A DNA stretch of 64,000 nucleotides. Origin: Opisthorchis felineus. Its lineage: Eukaryota > Platyhelminthes > Trematoda > Opisthorchiida > Opisthorchiidae. Where the stretch lies: assembly GCA_004794785.1 (NCBI GenBank), contig SJOL01007277.1:17908-81907 (forward strand), given 5' to 3'. The stretch's first letter is position 1, and each line of letters begins with the position of its first letter. Shown here in pieces: positions 39,001-49,969 of the stretch. A program made the position numbers and the translations under genes. The notes below the pieces were generated by a model. It searched no databases. It was given only the letters and a program-made list of their open reading frames with translations, and was not told where the DNA came from.

Positions 39001-42000
39001 CTAATCACCGTAGATACGTTACAGAAGCTGTGCTGAGTCATGTATCACAGCTAATACTGGTTATCAGTTGTAACCCTTTCGTTCGGGCAAACCTAGGAAG
39101 TACTATTCGCTCATATTGATTGAGCTCACGCGTAAAACTACAGAAAATTTACTTCATATTTGTTTTTTGTGCCAAATATCTCGGTCAATCTCGTGATACT
39201 GGAGTGGCAAAATATGGTGTGATAGAGATCCCAGTGTAGGCCAAACTGGAGTGCCAAAGACAACTGTCACATTCATTGTCCAGGTAACTAGGTAAACCGA
39301 TGAACAACACTCATGGTCGGTCCAATTCCGCTTCAAGTGGAACATAAGGTTAACGGAAACTCGAGGACTTCGTCTATCTGATGAGCCCCAAGAAGGGAAA
39401 AACCGGTCATGGGCAGTCGAAGAGTTTTCAGCAACCTTGTGAGTAGTTTCCTTCATGAAAATATACTGCGATATCTCGAATATCGTACCAACTGAAACAT
39501 GAGGCGGCCTGTGTGAAGCACATTCAGTTGAAGAACATCATAAACGAGAGACTCACTTGAGTCTCCCGTGAAAACCAAACTGATATGCAAATGAGTGCAT
39601 TTGTCGAAACACTCATGGTCATTATCCGGTGAGCCCACAGACATGTAGAAATGCAGGTAGCTTCACACTCAGCCCGTGTCATTTGAGGTTCCTACTGCTA
39701 CTTCTGGATATATCCAGTAGTAACCTACAAGGCACGAAAAACCCATTTGGAAGCTGAATGACTCAGACTCAGCAGTAGGGAATATGGAACCAGAGAATTT
39801 TCATACATGTAGTAATTCGCAGGGGCCAAATACTCTTGATAATCGAGCTGAAAAATCCCATGCAGACGTTGTGCAGAATATTAAACGAGATTTTGTTGGC
39901 GGATGGTTTCAATCCTACACCTAGACGTTGAGGTGTCTCAGTGTTTTAATAAGTTGTCTCATTAAAGTTATTAAGACGTCATGACTGAGGCCTTCACGTC
40001 TCAGTGGAAATTTAGGGATGACTTTATATCAAGTTGAGGTAGCCCAAGGAATAGCCCAATTCCAGCATGGAAACTCAAACGTTGCACAACTGCCAGGACA
40101 TCCTAACTTTACACTCAGTTGCCTTCATATTCTCGTCTAAGCTATCGAGGCTCCTGTTAGGTCAATTTTCGGAATTTTAGTAGCAAACAGTCACCAGGGG
40201 CTAGACGCTAAGTCAATGAGGGTGACGATAGAAAATTCACAGAAAGCTCCAGGTTACGGTTTACATTTTTCTGTACTGTGTTTTGGTCCAAACAGAAGTA
40301 ATCGAAGCACTCTGTCAAAAATCAAGGTAAATTTCTCTGAGGTGAGTAAAGACCTCAATTGTCAGATAGTGTACTGCGTACTTTCAGGCATTCGGTGACG
40401 CGTAGAAATTGAGATAACTTGTAGAATAGTTCAATCACGTAGCGAAGGAACGTAGGCAGTTAACTTCACCATTCGTTCTGAAAGAATGGCGATCAATGAA
40501 TACGCACGACATATGCATCGGATTGAGCCTGTCAGTTCGACAGTTGCCAGGCACCGATTCAAGGGCATTGGCGTATGCATTGAAATTGAACCTGAGGCAG
40601 ATCTGTATTAGGGAACGGATTGCTCCGGTCAACAAACAATTGCCGGAGCTTAACGTTCCTTTTTTTCTTGTTGTTGTTACAGGTACTTATGAAGACCAAC
40701 ATTTGGCTTCCGAATGTCCCATTAGCCTGCAGGACCCCGTGCTCAGGTAAGCTCTCCAAGGAAAATGTTCTTCAAATTTCGCGAAAATTTGACTTTCCGT
40801 TGTGTCCAGTGATATGTCCCACGGATAAACTGGTCATCCAGTTGAAAAGACGGGGTTAGTAAGAAATGATCCATTGGCAAATAGTAGGGTAACCGATTCT
40901 GATATTCTGATGCTCGTAACAAAGGATCTCAGACAAGAATCCCAGGGCCTATGACTAGATGGATTCATTATACTTGAACTGATCAATAACATGTTTTCTT
41001 CATCCGCTACCCTTATCACGAGAAGGGTAAATACTGCAAGATTTTATTTTGGTCCCTGTGGGATCACATTACCTTAATTCGTTCAACCTGTCACGTTATA
41101 TCCTGTTGAAAGTTCGTCGCTCAACAGACAGCAATGACCGGCAGTATATAGACTGCAGGATCCCAAGGCTAAAATTTGAAATAACTATTCTACAGGAGTG
41201 CTCCAAGTAGGATGAGAGTGATTTACGAACTGTGCAGCCAATATTTTTTCATACTCAGAAGTTTATGCAAAATGGAGCTCGTACGCCGGTAACTTACGAT
41301 ACTGTGACGTACTCATCTCTAAGGTATTGAGGTGTATCATCGCTTGATTGGTATCGCATAATACCATCGGGAAGTGCGCGGCCACTAAGTTCATCCGTTA
41401 GTCTTTCTACTCGGGATATGACGCATACACATCAGCTCTCGCTGAGTATAGCCACGTCCATTCGGTGTATCGCTTTTGAACTTGTTCGCGGGGAAACATG
41501 TGCAAACCCCAGTCCTAGTATGTGTGTGCGAAAAACTGGATATCCAGAAAAGCTAGCAGAATGCTTCCAAGGTACCCCAATATACCATAACTGGTGGAGA
41601 CTGGCTGAATTCACCTCGATATTTAAGTTGTTCAGATAAGCAGCGTCCAGTTAGCTGGAATTCGTTGTATTAGCACAGTGAGTCGAAAAATTGATTATGG
41701 ACATACTCACCCAATACAGCATGCATATACTATCGTTTATTTTTGAAGAGCATGGTCACAGACATAAAAAGTAAGTGCAAGCGATGAATGTAAAAGGGTT
41801 ACAGGAGAATATGAGATAAAAGAGAGGAACGTCTCATTTGAAGTCATGCCACCAACAGTTCCAGTCAGATAAGATGAATCCCAACGTATGTAAGAATCTT
41901 GGTATGGAAACACGCGTGTAAAAACCAACAACCGAAGAAAGGACAAACAATCCTGAATGCTCTTCAAGGCATGGTAAGTGCTAGCACAGCCAAGACTCCC

Positions 42001-45000
42001 ACATCAGGCACAAAGTGTCCGTCATACTGGGTCTGAGGTGAGATTCAATGGCAAGAATGTGCACTCAACGCCATGTACCACGAATAAAAGTGTCGTAAGT
42101 ACGCACAGAACCCACAGTGGCAAGCAAACACAAGTCACTGACTGTGACCTTAGGAATTCCCAGTCCAATAACAGCCATGGCGGACTGAAGAGAGCAGATC
42201 CCTCGATAAGGGATGATCATCAGTTGGTGGGCCAAAAAGTCGACATCACAACCAACTGCACGAGGGCTGAGATTATGGCGAGGGAATATTCATCAGCACC
42301 ATACTTCTGTTTCTCCTCATTCCACACAGTCACTCCGCGCCCATCCGAGACTATGCTGACGTCTAGCACAGTTGTTCGGCGGTCCCGAACAGCGATCAGG
42401 TCAGGCTTGATGAAGGACGTCGAAGTAGGCGCAAGCCTATCACAACACTCGCTATACTTTCTTATCTCCACATCCTCCCAACTCACCCAAGCCCAGACAG
42501 TCTCCACATAACTTTAAGGTTTTGCAACTTATTGCCTAAATTCGCAGGAATAAAACACAGCATTACGTGGGGATGCAAAACACAGTAAGATCGAAACAGG
42601 TTTAGGTGTTACTGTGAATGCATTATGTTCCTACATGCGGATTTGTTTATCTTTTCGAGTTTTAAGGTAATGTCTGACCTGTTATATTGGTCGTGAGTGG
42701 TTTTCAATAGCGATGTAGGCCCTAAATAGTGCAAGCTTGTAGTTCAGTCGGATTAAATCAAGTGACTGATCACCGTCGACGCTTGGACAAGGCAATATTT
42801 AGAGCACAAAGACAATGGACAGACTCGATTCCGGACTGTTACCAAACTGAGTAGATAGAGAGCATTAGTTTCGAACTTTCTTACCAATTCACCAGGATTA
42901 CCCTTATAGTGATCGAGAAAGATCAGAGATGTCTTGAAAAGCAAAGCAAGGTCTATCAAGGGTGGCGTCTAATCAAACGACGGGTAAATCAAAGTTAGAA
43001 ATTGTTGATACTCTCCATATAAACCTCACGTTATTTCGACTACTAAATCGATATCCTCCTCATTAAAATTATATAAATCTGAGGAACGTTACTTGTTTCA
43101 AAATAAACTACTCGTGGTACAGAAGAAACCGGTTACAGGACCACATCATTTGTAAATAGAAAATAGTGATATTCAGTCGAATCTGGACGACTCATGTTAT
43201 CTAGCCTGCAGCGAGCATTATCTTCGAAAAAAGGAAAAGCTGTCATCGACTGTATTTGCCACGGTCACCCTGTAGTGGTTTTCTGAACGGTACGCAAAAA
43301 AAGGTATTAGATAATGGTGGTTCAATGGTGAATGGAAGATTCGTCACCACGAAAAAGATTTCATTTTTCGAAGAGACATTGAGTCCGTAAGCACTATTTA
43401 AATAGGAAAACCTTGGGCATTTTGCCACGATAATAAATTAATTTATTACACTGAATAGCCAAGAATCCGGATGTAAAACCTTCGAAAACCTTTGGCTGAT
43501 ATCGGAGATCTGAGGGTACGGAACTGATTGTGTCCCTCACATGACTCCCGAACCGAAAGTGAAAATCACTTTAGTGGTACGAAATAAGTGAGGAATTTCT
43601 GGAAACTTTGGTAAACAACCCAGAGCGGTGGGTTGTAATAATCAGTGATAAGAAGCCTTATGTTTTTAGGTGTCACTTCAGCACGCAAACAGTTTTGGTT
43701 AGACGACAAAACTGGTCCACACATATGGCACTGATCGATGTGCACGAATAGGAACCTTCACTGGCTGAACATTTCAAGGACCATATGACAAGTCAGAGGT
43801 GGTCATTAAATAATACTGTGCATGCTTCGGCACGCTATTACCTTGGTTACACTGACCACACCATGCTGAAAAATCAGGGATACTATGTAGCTCTTCATCC
43901 ACACTGGGTGCCATCAGGACGATTTACTTTCGAAATCCTAAAGCGCAGAAGAATAAGCCCTTTTCGGTCACAAGTGTTTAACCGTTAGGCCAAACGGCGA
44001 GACACAGTATACCCCTTCAGGATGGTTAGTTCTCCTGGTTTGCAGAGCTATAAGCATCACTCCAAAGTGATCGATTTCGACACCATATATGCTAACAAAG
44101 GCGCCCAAACAGATGAGAAGCAGACTGGTACTGAACCGAATTTAGTACTACTTTGCAATCGGTAGCCCGGATGTTCAGTCAGCCTCCTGCCAACAAAACC
44201 CTACCACTGAGAAAGTCTTTATATATTAATGCAATCAAAAGATCTCTATCGGATGTCCCTCGACCGCTATTAGAAATAGTTTCTCAGTTCTCCCTTGACT
44301 GGCCATGAAAGTACACATACACCAAAAATGCAATCCAAGGAGACAAAAATATTTATAGAACAAATGATAAGCTTCCAGTTGACACGTTCTTTCTCTGTGT
44401 CAATTTACAAACATGGATCTGTAATAATGAGCCAATACAACGGAAAATCTAGTTTCTGGAAAGAAAGTATAAAGCTAGGTAATTGAGTGAGTTCGGCTCA
44501 GGGCAATGTAGTTCAACAAATAAGCTTGCTTTATTGACCGAACACCTGTTGAGCTGAATGACACCGTATTTGAATGCCCTCACAAGACAAAGGTTATTAC
44601 TTGCGTACTTTTATTTTCCTGAGTTCAGATTCAAACTGAAAAACATGAGCAGATACAAATATGACTTAAGTAGACTTATGGAAAATGGTAAGTCAGGCAA
44701 ATGTGGTTAGCAGACATACTGGTTCCACCGTTCGGGCTAAAGCGGATGTGAATTACAGTGAGAGGCTTAACGGAGCGTTTAATTCAGCGATGCAAGGCTT
44801 CTAGAATAAAACGCACTGGCACTATAGCATCTATTTGGTGAAAGACCCCTGAACTTATCGAAACAATGGAAAACACTCAAAGACACTCACTCAACATGAA
44901 CGGCAGTAAAAATCTAGCTACATAATAACATTTTATCGACATTCACCAGTTTGCCAATGTTTAGCCCGAAATGTTGCGTGAATTTAGCGTTCAGTATGTG

Positions 45001-46021
45001 CAGCAATGCGTTGACATGCACAGCACAATGACACTGACGTGCTGCAGACTGTAAATTGACCCGCGAAATTCTACCAAATAGACCATGGTTATCATTAGTT
45101 TTCACTTCGACTTAATGATATCACTTTCATTCATAGTGCCGGGAAGCTCCTGGAAGATGAGCCAACAATGACAACTCATAGCAGCCAAATGAAGCTTGCG
45201 AACCAACCCCAGCCATGGTCACTGGCGCACCAATGGAAACCATTTGAAATGCCAAGGTCAAACTCCGGACAACATGGTTACTACTGGGAGGCACCCACGC
45301 CAATCGCCACACCATCATTTGACGACCTGTGTGGGCCACACGTATATGAAGAGCCCAGTGACAACAAACCCACACTGGGAATAGTTTCGTTTCGTGGGAG
45401 TCCACACTGTTCCAACACTACCCCTAACCGAGCATATGACCTACACCGTTATCAAGCCCAAGAAGCCCATTTCTCCAGGATCCATCCAGAAATCCAGCAA
45501 ACAGACTATTCACCCTTCGACATGGGACATCCCATGAATTACAGTCTATTCTCATTAAACCAGGTACCTCCCGAAGCTGATGGAAAACAGCGCCTAAAGC
45601 ACATAAGTGACGTGAATTCAAACACAAGACCGGAATAGTATTTCTTTACTTGTTCAAACGAACATACCTCATTTCCAGGACTGTGTAAATTACTCAATAT
45701 TCAACAATCAGTCTTACTATTTCTTGGCAGTTACTTACATCTAAATGCAATTATACATCGCTTAAAATTTCCTTGCAGGAAAAAGCACCTTGTTTCTCAC
45801 AACTACTTAGAGAATCAAATGAAAAAGGATTCAGTGTTAACAAAACAATTACAGTCCCCATGAGGATGCGTGTGATTTGCTTCCAACATGTTCAACAGCT
45901 GAGGCCACATAGATCTGAAACGAAGTGTTCTGTCAACCATACGTTACATCTTTCCATTTTCACTACAATACGAAAGGAGTATCCGCGGCGACAAAAGTAT
46001 AGAACATCTCCTTCATCATAA
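32571..46021 (+). CDS. TCF/LEF (pangolin-type) HMG-box transcription factor, 5'-partial, 5 exons
   Basis: This factor binds the Wnt response element in the nucleus and recruits beta-catenin to activate, or Groucho to repress, target genes. The visible protein has 764 residues in the long form: exons 32571-33093, 35534-36573, 40683-40746, 45137-45563 and 45779-46021. If the fourth exon is read through to its own stop at 45636-45638, it is 708 residues. All four junctions restore codons in frame (AG/T, A/GT, AG/T, then phase 0), which is strong support because the exons were found independently. The HMG box is at about residues 273-347 and holds the TCF signatures [35 protein letters not shown] and [11 protein letters not shown]. 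The short basic tail after it reads IRRRNR instead of the usual lysine-rich run. Outside the box the protein is low-complexity and S/N/P/Q rich, as usual. The first exon begins with two bases of a split codon, so the start and any beta-catenin-binding exon lie upstream and were not found. A C-clamp is not visible. Family assignment is secure; the exon list is a model. Confidence 0.88.
33094..35533 (+). other. TCF intron, about 2.4 kb
   Basis: The intron runs from GTAAAT to TTTTTTACCTTTTACAG. It has - strand frames at 33837-34214 (125 codons) and 34189-34440 without recognisable motifs. No repeat family was identified. Confidence 0.65.
35534..36573 (+). CDS. TCF gene, HMG-box exon
   Basis: The exon carries the whole HMG box (35829-36053) with about 100 residues before it and about 170 after. 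The acceptor ACCTTTTACAG is strong and the donor GCAA/GTAAGT has the full GTAAGT. DNA-contacting and core residues of the TCF box are kept, including the N-terminal KKPLNAFM and the C-terminal GWSARDNY. The two - strand frames over this exon (35660-35951 and 36239-36652) are shadows. Confidence 0.93.
39331..39445 (+). repeat. Hammerhead-like repeat, best paired copy
   Basis: The CTGATGAG box is at 39378-39385, followed by a C-rich/G-rich stem II (CCCC AAGAA GGG) and AAAAACC at the second box, where an active core has CGAAAC. A GTC at 39416-39418 is in the place of the cleavage triplet. Two outer helices can form: CATAAGGTT (39343-39351) with AACCTTGTG (39433-39441), and GGAAACTC (39355-39362) with GAGTTTTC (39422-39429), each with one G-U pair. 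Stem III would be only two or three pairs, as in the minimal hammerheads of retroelements. It is a decayed ribozyme or a descendant with conserved folding. Confidence 0.65.
39460..39545 (+). repeat. Module shared with 16.1 kb and 29.3 kb
   Basis: The blocks are GCGATATCTCGAATATCG, GTACCAACTGAAAC, GTGTGAAGCACATTCAGT and GAACATCATAAACGAGAG. It follows the hammerhead-like copy here, while the related module precedes that core at 29 kb. Confidence 0.5.
40683..40746 (+). CDS. TCF gene, 64-nt internal exon
   Basis: The acceptor has a long pyrimidine run (TTTTTTTCTTGTTGTTGTTACAG at its end) and the donor is CTCAG/GTAAGC. The 64-base length is exactly what is needed to bridge the HMG exon (ends with one codon base) and the exon at 45137 (starts with one). 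The frame is open and encodes [20 protein letters not shown] plus split serines at both ends. It carries no known motif. Confidence 0.75.
42065..42511 (-). mobile_element. R2-superfamily non-LTR retrotransposon, C-terminal endonuclease fragment
   Basis: On the - strand the peptide contains [20 protein letters not shown], the PD..D pattern of the restriction-like endonuclease found after the RT in R2-type elements. It is followed by [20 protein letters not shown]. After a frameshift near 42210-42230, the reading resumes as [20 protein letters not shown], then [20 protein letters not shown], and ends at a stop at 42065. The element is truncated 5' (no RT seen) and broken, so it is dead. It lies antisense in a TCF intron. 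Confidence 0.75.
43431..43448. repeat. 18-bp AT palindrome
   Basis: The sequence TAATAAATT is followed directly by its reverse complement. It is low in complexity and may be chance; it lies in a TCF intron. Confidence 0.6.
45137..45638 (+). CDS. TCF gene, C-terminal exon with two possible ends
   Basis: The acceptor CATTCATAG opens a frame that begins with T (completing a split serine) and runs to a stop at 45636-45638. An internal donor, AACCAG/GTACCT, ends the exon at 45563 at phase 0, matching the acceptor at 45778. The peptide is rich in P, H, Q, N and Y (for example [20 protein letters not shown]), as in the disordered C-terminal halves of TCF proteins. The - strand frames over it are shadows. 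Confidence 0.7.
45779..46021 (+). CDS. TCF gene, possible last exon
   Basis: The acceptor AAAATTTCCTTGCAG is strong and the 80-codon frame begins at phase 0, so it extends the protein after Q at 45563 across a 215-base intron. The peptide is basic near its end ([11 protein letters not shown]). It contains scattered cysteines but not the CRARFG...C..C..KKKC C-clamp pattern. A possible AATAAA lies only at 46962-46967, which is far. Whether this exon is used is uncertain. Confidence 0.5.
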   Translation, partial: EKAPCFSQLLRESNEKGFSVNKTITVPMRMRVICFQHVQQLRPHRSETKCSVNHTLHLSIFTTIRKEYPRRQKYRTSPSS

Positions 46022-49000
46022 CTCGGCTACTAACAATTGGAACGGAACGAAATGTAGAAACCAAGCGGGGGATCGATCGGGATACAACCTGAGAGGGCTG
46101 GTAAAAGTATCAGTAAACGCAACATAGGGACAACAAAAGTATGGGACCCTCACAGGCCAGTGGCCTATCGGGGGCTTTTCTATCGCGGAATTTCGGTCAC
46201 TCCACCTCAAAACTTTGTTACATGGGCCTATGATACGTACATTCGCATACTTAAACGGTTATTATTGTCACAAGTAGGCATGAGCATGTGACATTCCAAC
46301 AAGCCAATGGATTACACCTCTCAACTTATCAACAGCTGGTTTTTGCCCCCTCCTGCGAAGTTGCTGGGCCGAGCAGTTTGCATCATTTGCCGCAGACTGG
46401 CTGAAAACATGTGAAACGTCTAACGCGCAAAGTGCAAAAAAGTTGCGAGACCAAGCAGCTACCATAAAACACGGATGGACAATTGTCATCCAGACACACA
46501 AAAAGCATCGCAAAACGTCTAATAGAATGTTTGGAGGAATGACTAGAAGTAACCGCTAAAACTTCCTTCGAGGGAGCAACATTATGGAATGTTACTACAG
46601 TTTTGTCCTCTTGGTCACTTTAAGTTAGCCCTGTGGGTTTGCTTTCCAACGGTAATGGTCAAATTTCGTTTCTTTTCAGAACAAGAAGTAGAGTTACGGT
46701 CAGATTACGGGCCTAACTTTTTCAAAGTGTGCAAACCAAATTACCGTTATATCCGCAGAATCTGGGTTTTCAGGGCTTCACATGCGGCTCTTTGAGAGAC
46801 GGAACACACTAAAATCGCATCGATTCTCAACGAAAATTATTAGTGATGGTGTATCCACTACCCCGTAATCACCATAGACGCAGGTTAAAGGACCGTTATG
46901 AGTCAACAATACAATAGTACGAATTTTGTGAGCGATTCACCTACTGGACATATTATAGTACAATAAAACTGTTGGATAATGGGCAAACCTGCTAATAAGC
47001 AAACGGGAATTTGTGATCACCTTACGGAGTAAGTAAATTCGAAAGGAACGTATTGGACGAATTCACATAGCAAAGAAGCACATCTAACATGATAATTTCA
47101 GTGCCCATATAAGCTCAGCTTACCTATTAAGTAAGAGTGTTCTTAGACTCTTCCTCGCAAACAACAACCCGAAACAGGGATAACTCATAGGCTCGTTTAA
47201 AGTTATCTATACTAAGTGCCCAACCGATTTAGTGGTTCTTTTTGACAAATGCCCTGGACTTAATTAGTATAACTCCTGGAATTCTATAGTTTTTGTTTGG
47301 TTTCCAAGGGTTCCTTCGCATTGGAACCTGTTTTGTAATGTAGTTTTGTCATAATCGGCAATTGCCTGGAAGGTTTCCTTATCCGGATAATCGGGTAAAA
47401 TTACTAGGACACTCTTCTATCGCCTCAACCTTAGTCTCCTGTTAACTGAGTTGAGTCCGTTACCGAGTTGAACCTTTTTCGAGCTATACATCAGTAGATC
47501 CTGGTCATAAAATCACTTGCGGCATGTCGTTACGCACGAATACGCTGCCGTATCAGCTGCAAATTACGGTTTAATTGTCCTGCCACCCTTGCTAGGAGCT
47601 ATTCAACTTTGAACATGTTGGCTTCCATGTGATATTGGTGTAAGAAGATTGGCTACGCAATCGGTATAACGAGACAGGTAAAATGAGTCTGGTGCTTTTC
47701 ACGTTTGAATTGTCCGAAAAAGGTATTCATGTAATATACCGGTTAGCATGTCAACCCCAGGGACGAGTACCGCCTGATACGGGCTTGAGAGCCTAGTCAT
47801 AGGCTTACACGATATATTCAAGGAATTTATAATGAATGGACCATCGTTGTGTCCAAACACGTTTGGATGTGGATCCAGCAACCGCGTAGTTTGTCCTACA
47901 TTTGTCAACGCGGTTCGAGAATGCACAAGACAATGTTTTGAGATAGCATAGACATTCGGCCTCCCTAAACACCTTTCCTGAATTTTATCGATCGCCCAGG
48001 CCGATATGGAGTGGGTGTTGAGGTAATTTTCCCAAATGGCATGGTTACCTGACTCTTCAAACTACTACTACTAACTACTAGAGGCAGTTTTTAACCCGTT
48101 ATACTACAGAGGAGAACCATGATCCCTGTTATTTGTCAACTGCTCCAGCCAACGAGAAAGGACTTGGTGGTTGCGTTTCACACCCAAACGATGATACTCG
48201 GAATGCATTATGTAAAGACCGCGTCCTTCGATCATTGATCACTAACAGCATTAACTGTTTGGTTAGCCAAACAACAGAACAACCGGTTATCTAAGTTGAA
48301 CAACAACTCGTCACTGATGCTCGAGCTATATAAACCAAAGCACAGTTGGTCTGCGTGACCTCCAGACTCTCCTGGGAGGTGTGCTGTTTTACCCATCGGT
48401 CTAGTGGTAAAATTCACATAATGGGGCAGTGTTCCATTTAGGATGGGGTCTTTATTCTTGGTGGCCAGTATACACGGTGAAAGGGTTTGAGCCACAGGAC
48501 AGGTTACTAACCTTGTCAGCTTATTTTTTCGTGATTTTTCCTCAAATTATAATATCGGTCACAATAAGGCCATCAATATGGAAAACGTCGTCAAAGCCTA
48601 ATTTTCTGTAAAAATTGAAAAGCCAGCCTCCTCAGTAAACTGTTTCTTAAGAGTGTCAATAACCATAAGCAGCCAACTGACCCCTACCTCTTGTCTGAGC
48701 ATACAGAGCACAAGTAAAGTTCATCTCGCGCCTGAACCTCAGGAACCAACGCGTCTCTGGATGGGTGCAGGAACTTTACAACACCAGACACCCTTGGTTG
48801 AGCGATATTCAGGGACAGGAATTCCTATAAAAGAAGGTGCAAAATACACCAGTATGAAGAGCGAAGCCGGTTGTTGACTGTCGAAGTTTTCAGAACCCTT
48901 ATGAGTAGTATGTCCAGTCAAGAACAGATTAACATCGTTAAACACATGCGCTCCCCCCTTCAATTGGATTAAGAGCGTATCAATGGAGCAGAAAGTCTTC

Positions 49001-49083
49001 CTCCGAGAAAAATCCTTCCAAGCGAGAGTGATTTGGAGCATTAACACTCAATGACAGGTCTACATACATTCTTTGAGCACGAG
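46022..49083. other. No supported gene
   Basis: A frame at 46679-46795 (+) follows a strong acceptor (TTCGTTTCTTTTCAG) but has no donor or motif. A - strand frame at 47699-47926 is unassigned. The 3' half of a hammerhead-like repeat is at 48868-48908. A short ACT run lies at 48061-48075. Confidence 0.35.
48868..48908 (+). repeat. 3' half of hammerhead-like repeat
   Basis: The segment GGTTGTTGACTGTCGAAG, TTTTCAGAACCCTTATGAGT matches the 3' part of the repeat at 39411-39445. The 5' half is not recognisable. Confidence 0.5.
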
Positions 49084-49253
49084 TGGACATTTTTACATCC
49101 TCGCGGATTACTGCGTTCACTTGTATACAACCCTTGCTTAAGACTAAATCCCACCAGCAGCAACAACGCGTCAAAGCTATGCAGGTTCTTCCTTTTGCTC
49201 CTTGTCTTAACGGTGTCCCTGAAAATTCGACACACGGTTCAGGAGCACACCAG
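49084..49253 (+). CDS. Candidate internal exon, glutamine-containing
   Basis: An acceptor ending GAGCACGAG precedes two bases plus 56 open codons ending at the donor CACCAG/GTAGAA (phase 0). The peptide holds a short HQQQQR run and ends ENSTHGSGAHQ. It has no domain and no in-phase partner exon was found, so it is weakly supported. Confidence 0.22.
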
Positions 49254-49969
49254 GTAGAAATTGATCTCGTTCATCTAAGCAACGGCAGGGTTCCCAGCTT
49301 GTAGCTGAGGAACTCCCAAAACGAGTTTTCGTCTGAGCTTCCTATTTCAAAAAGGATATCTTTAGTGGAAAACTGGTGCAGTCTCCAAAGTGCGAGTAAA
49401 CGACCATCACGGTATCATGAGAACCCCGCATTCACCGCTTCGTCCTAGGCACGGGTGTAATGTTGATAAAGTTACCCATGTGCCGCTTTCAATCCGGCTG
49501 ATCTATTCGTTTGTCTTCACACCATTCGGCGCGTTTTCGGAATTGTTTCCGGTTGTTGGGATCAGCACGTTTACTTTATTTACTGGCCAACAGGCCAACG
49601 TGTCTCTTTACACCAAACAAAGATGGAATGTGTCGTCACCCCGGTCAAACGATTCTTGAGTCCCTTTTCTCAAATAAGCGGAACAACAATTACAAACACT
49701 GTGTCGCGCCATTCCATAATTATATGCGATAAAACGCGGTCCAAGTCTCCCGCACACCTTTAGTTATATCGCTTGGTTTATTGACCTCCACTGTACACAC
49801 TTTCCGAAGCTGAGTAATTAAATTACAATCTCTGGTCATTAGGATATGGGATTATTGAATCCATTGAGTGGAGCAGGTTGACAAATACTGCAAATTTGGA
49901 CGGATCAATCACCTTCAACCAACGAGTGTGTTCCGTCCTACGTGACTACAGCTCATGTTTCGCCTGCAG

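Larger units (their letters stand above)
36574..40682 (+). other. TCF intron, about 4.1 kb, with a hammerhead-like repeat
   Basis: The intron ends at TTGTTGTTGTTACAG. It contains the sense-oriented repeat at 39331-39445 and its partner module at 39460-39545. Open frames at 37026-37259 and 38366-38659 could be read as extra exons, but no splice choice joins them in phase to the HMG exon. Confidence 0.65.
40747..45136 (+). other. TCF intron, about 4.4 kb, with an antisense R2-type relic
   Basis: The intron ends at TTTCATTCATAG. It contains the - strand retrotransposon C-terminus at 42065-42511 and an 18-base AT palindrome at 43431-43448. No other exon was supported. Confidence 0.65.

Noticed and set aside
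41978..42511. 177-codon + strand frame
   Set aside because: It is the antisense shadow of the R2-type endonuclease fragment.
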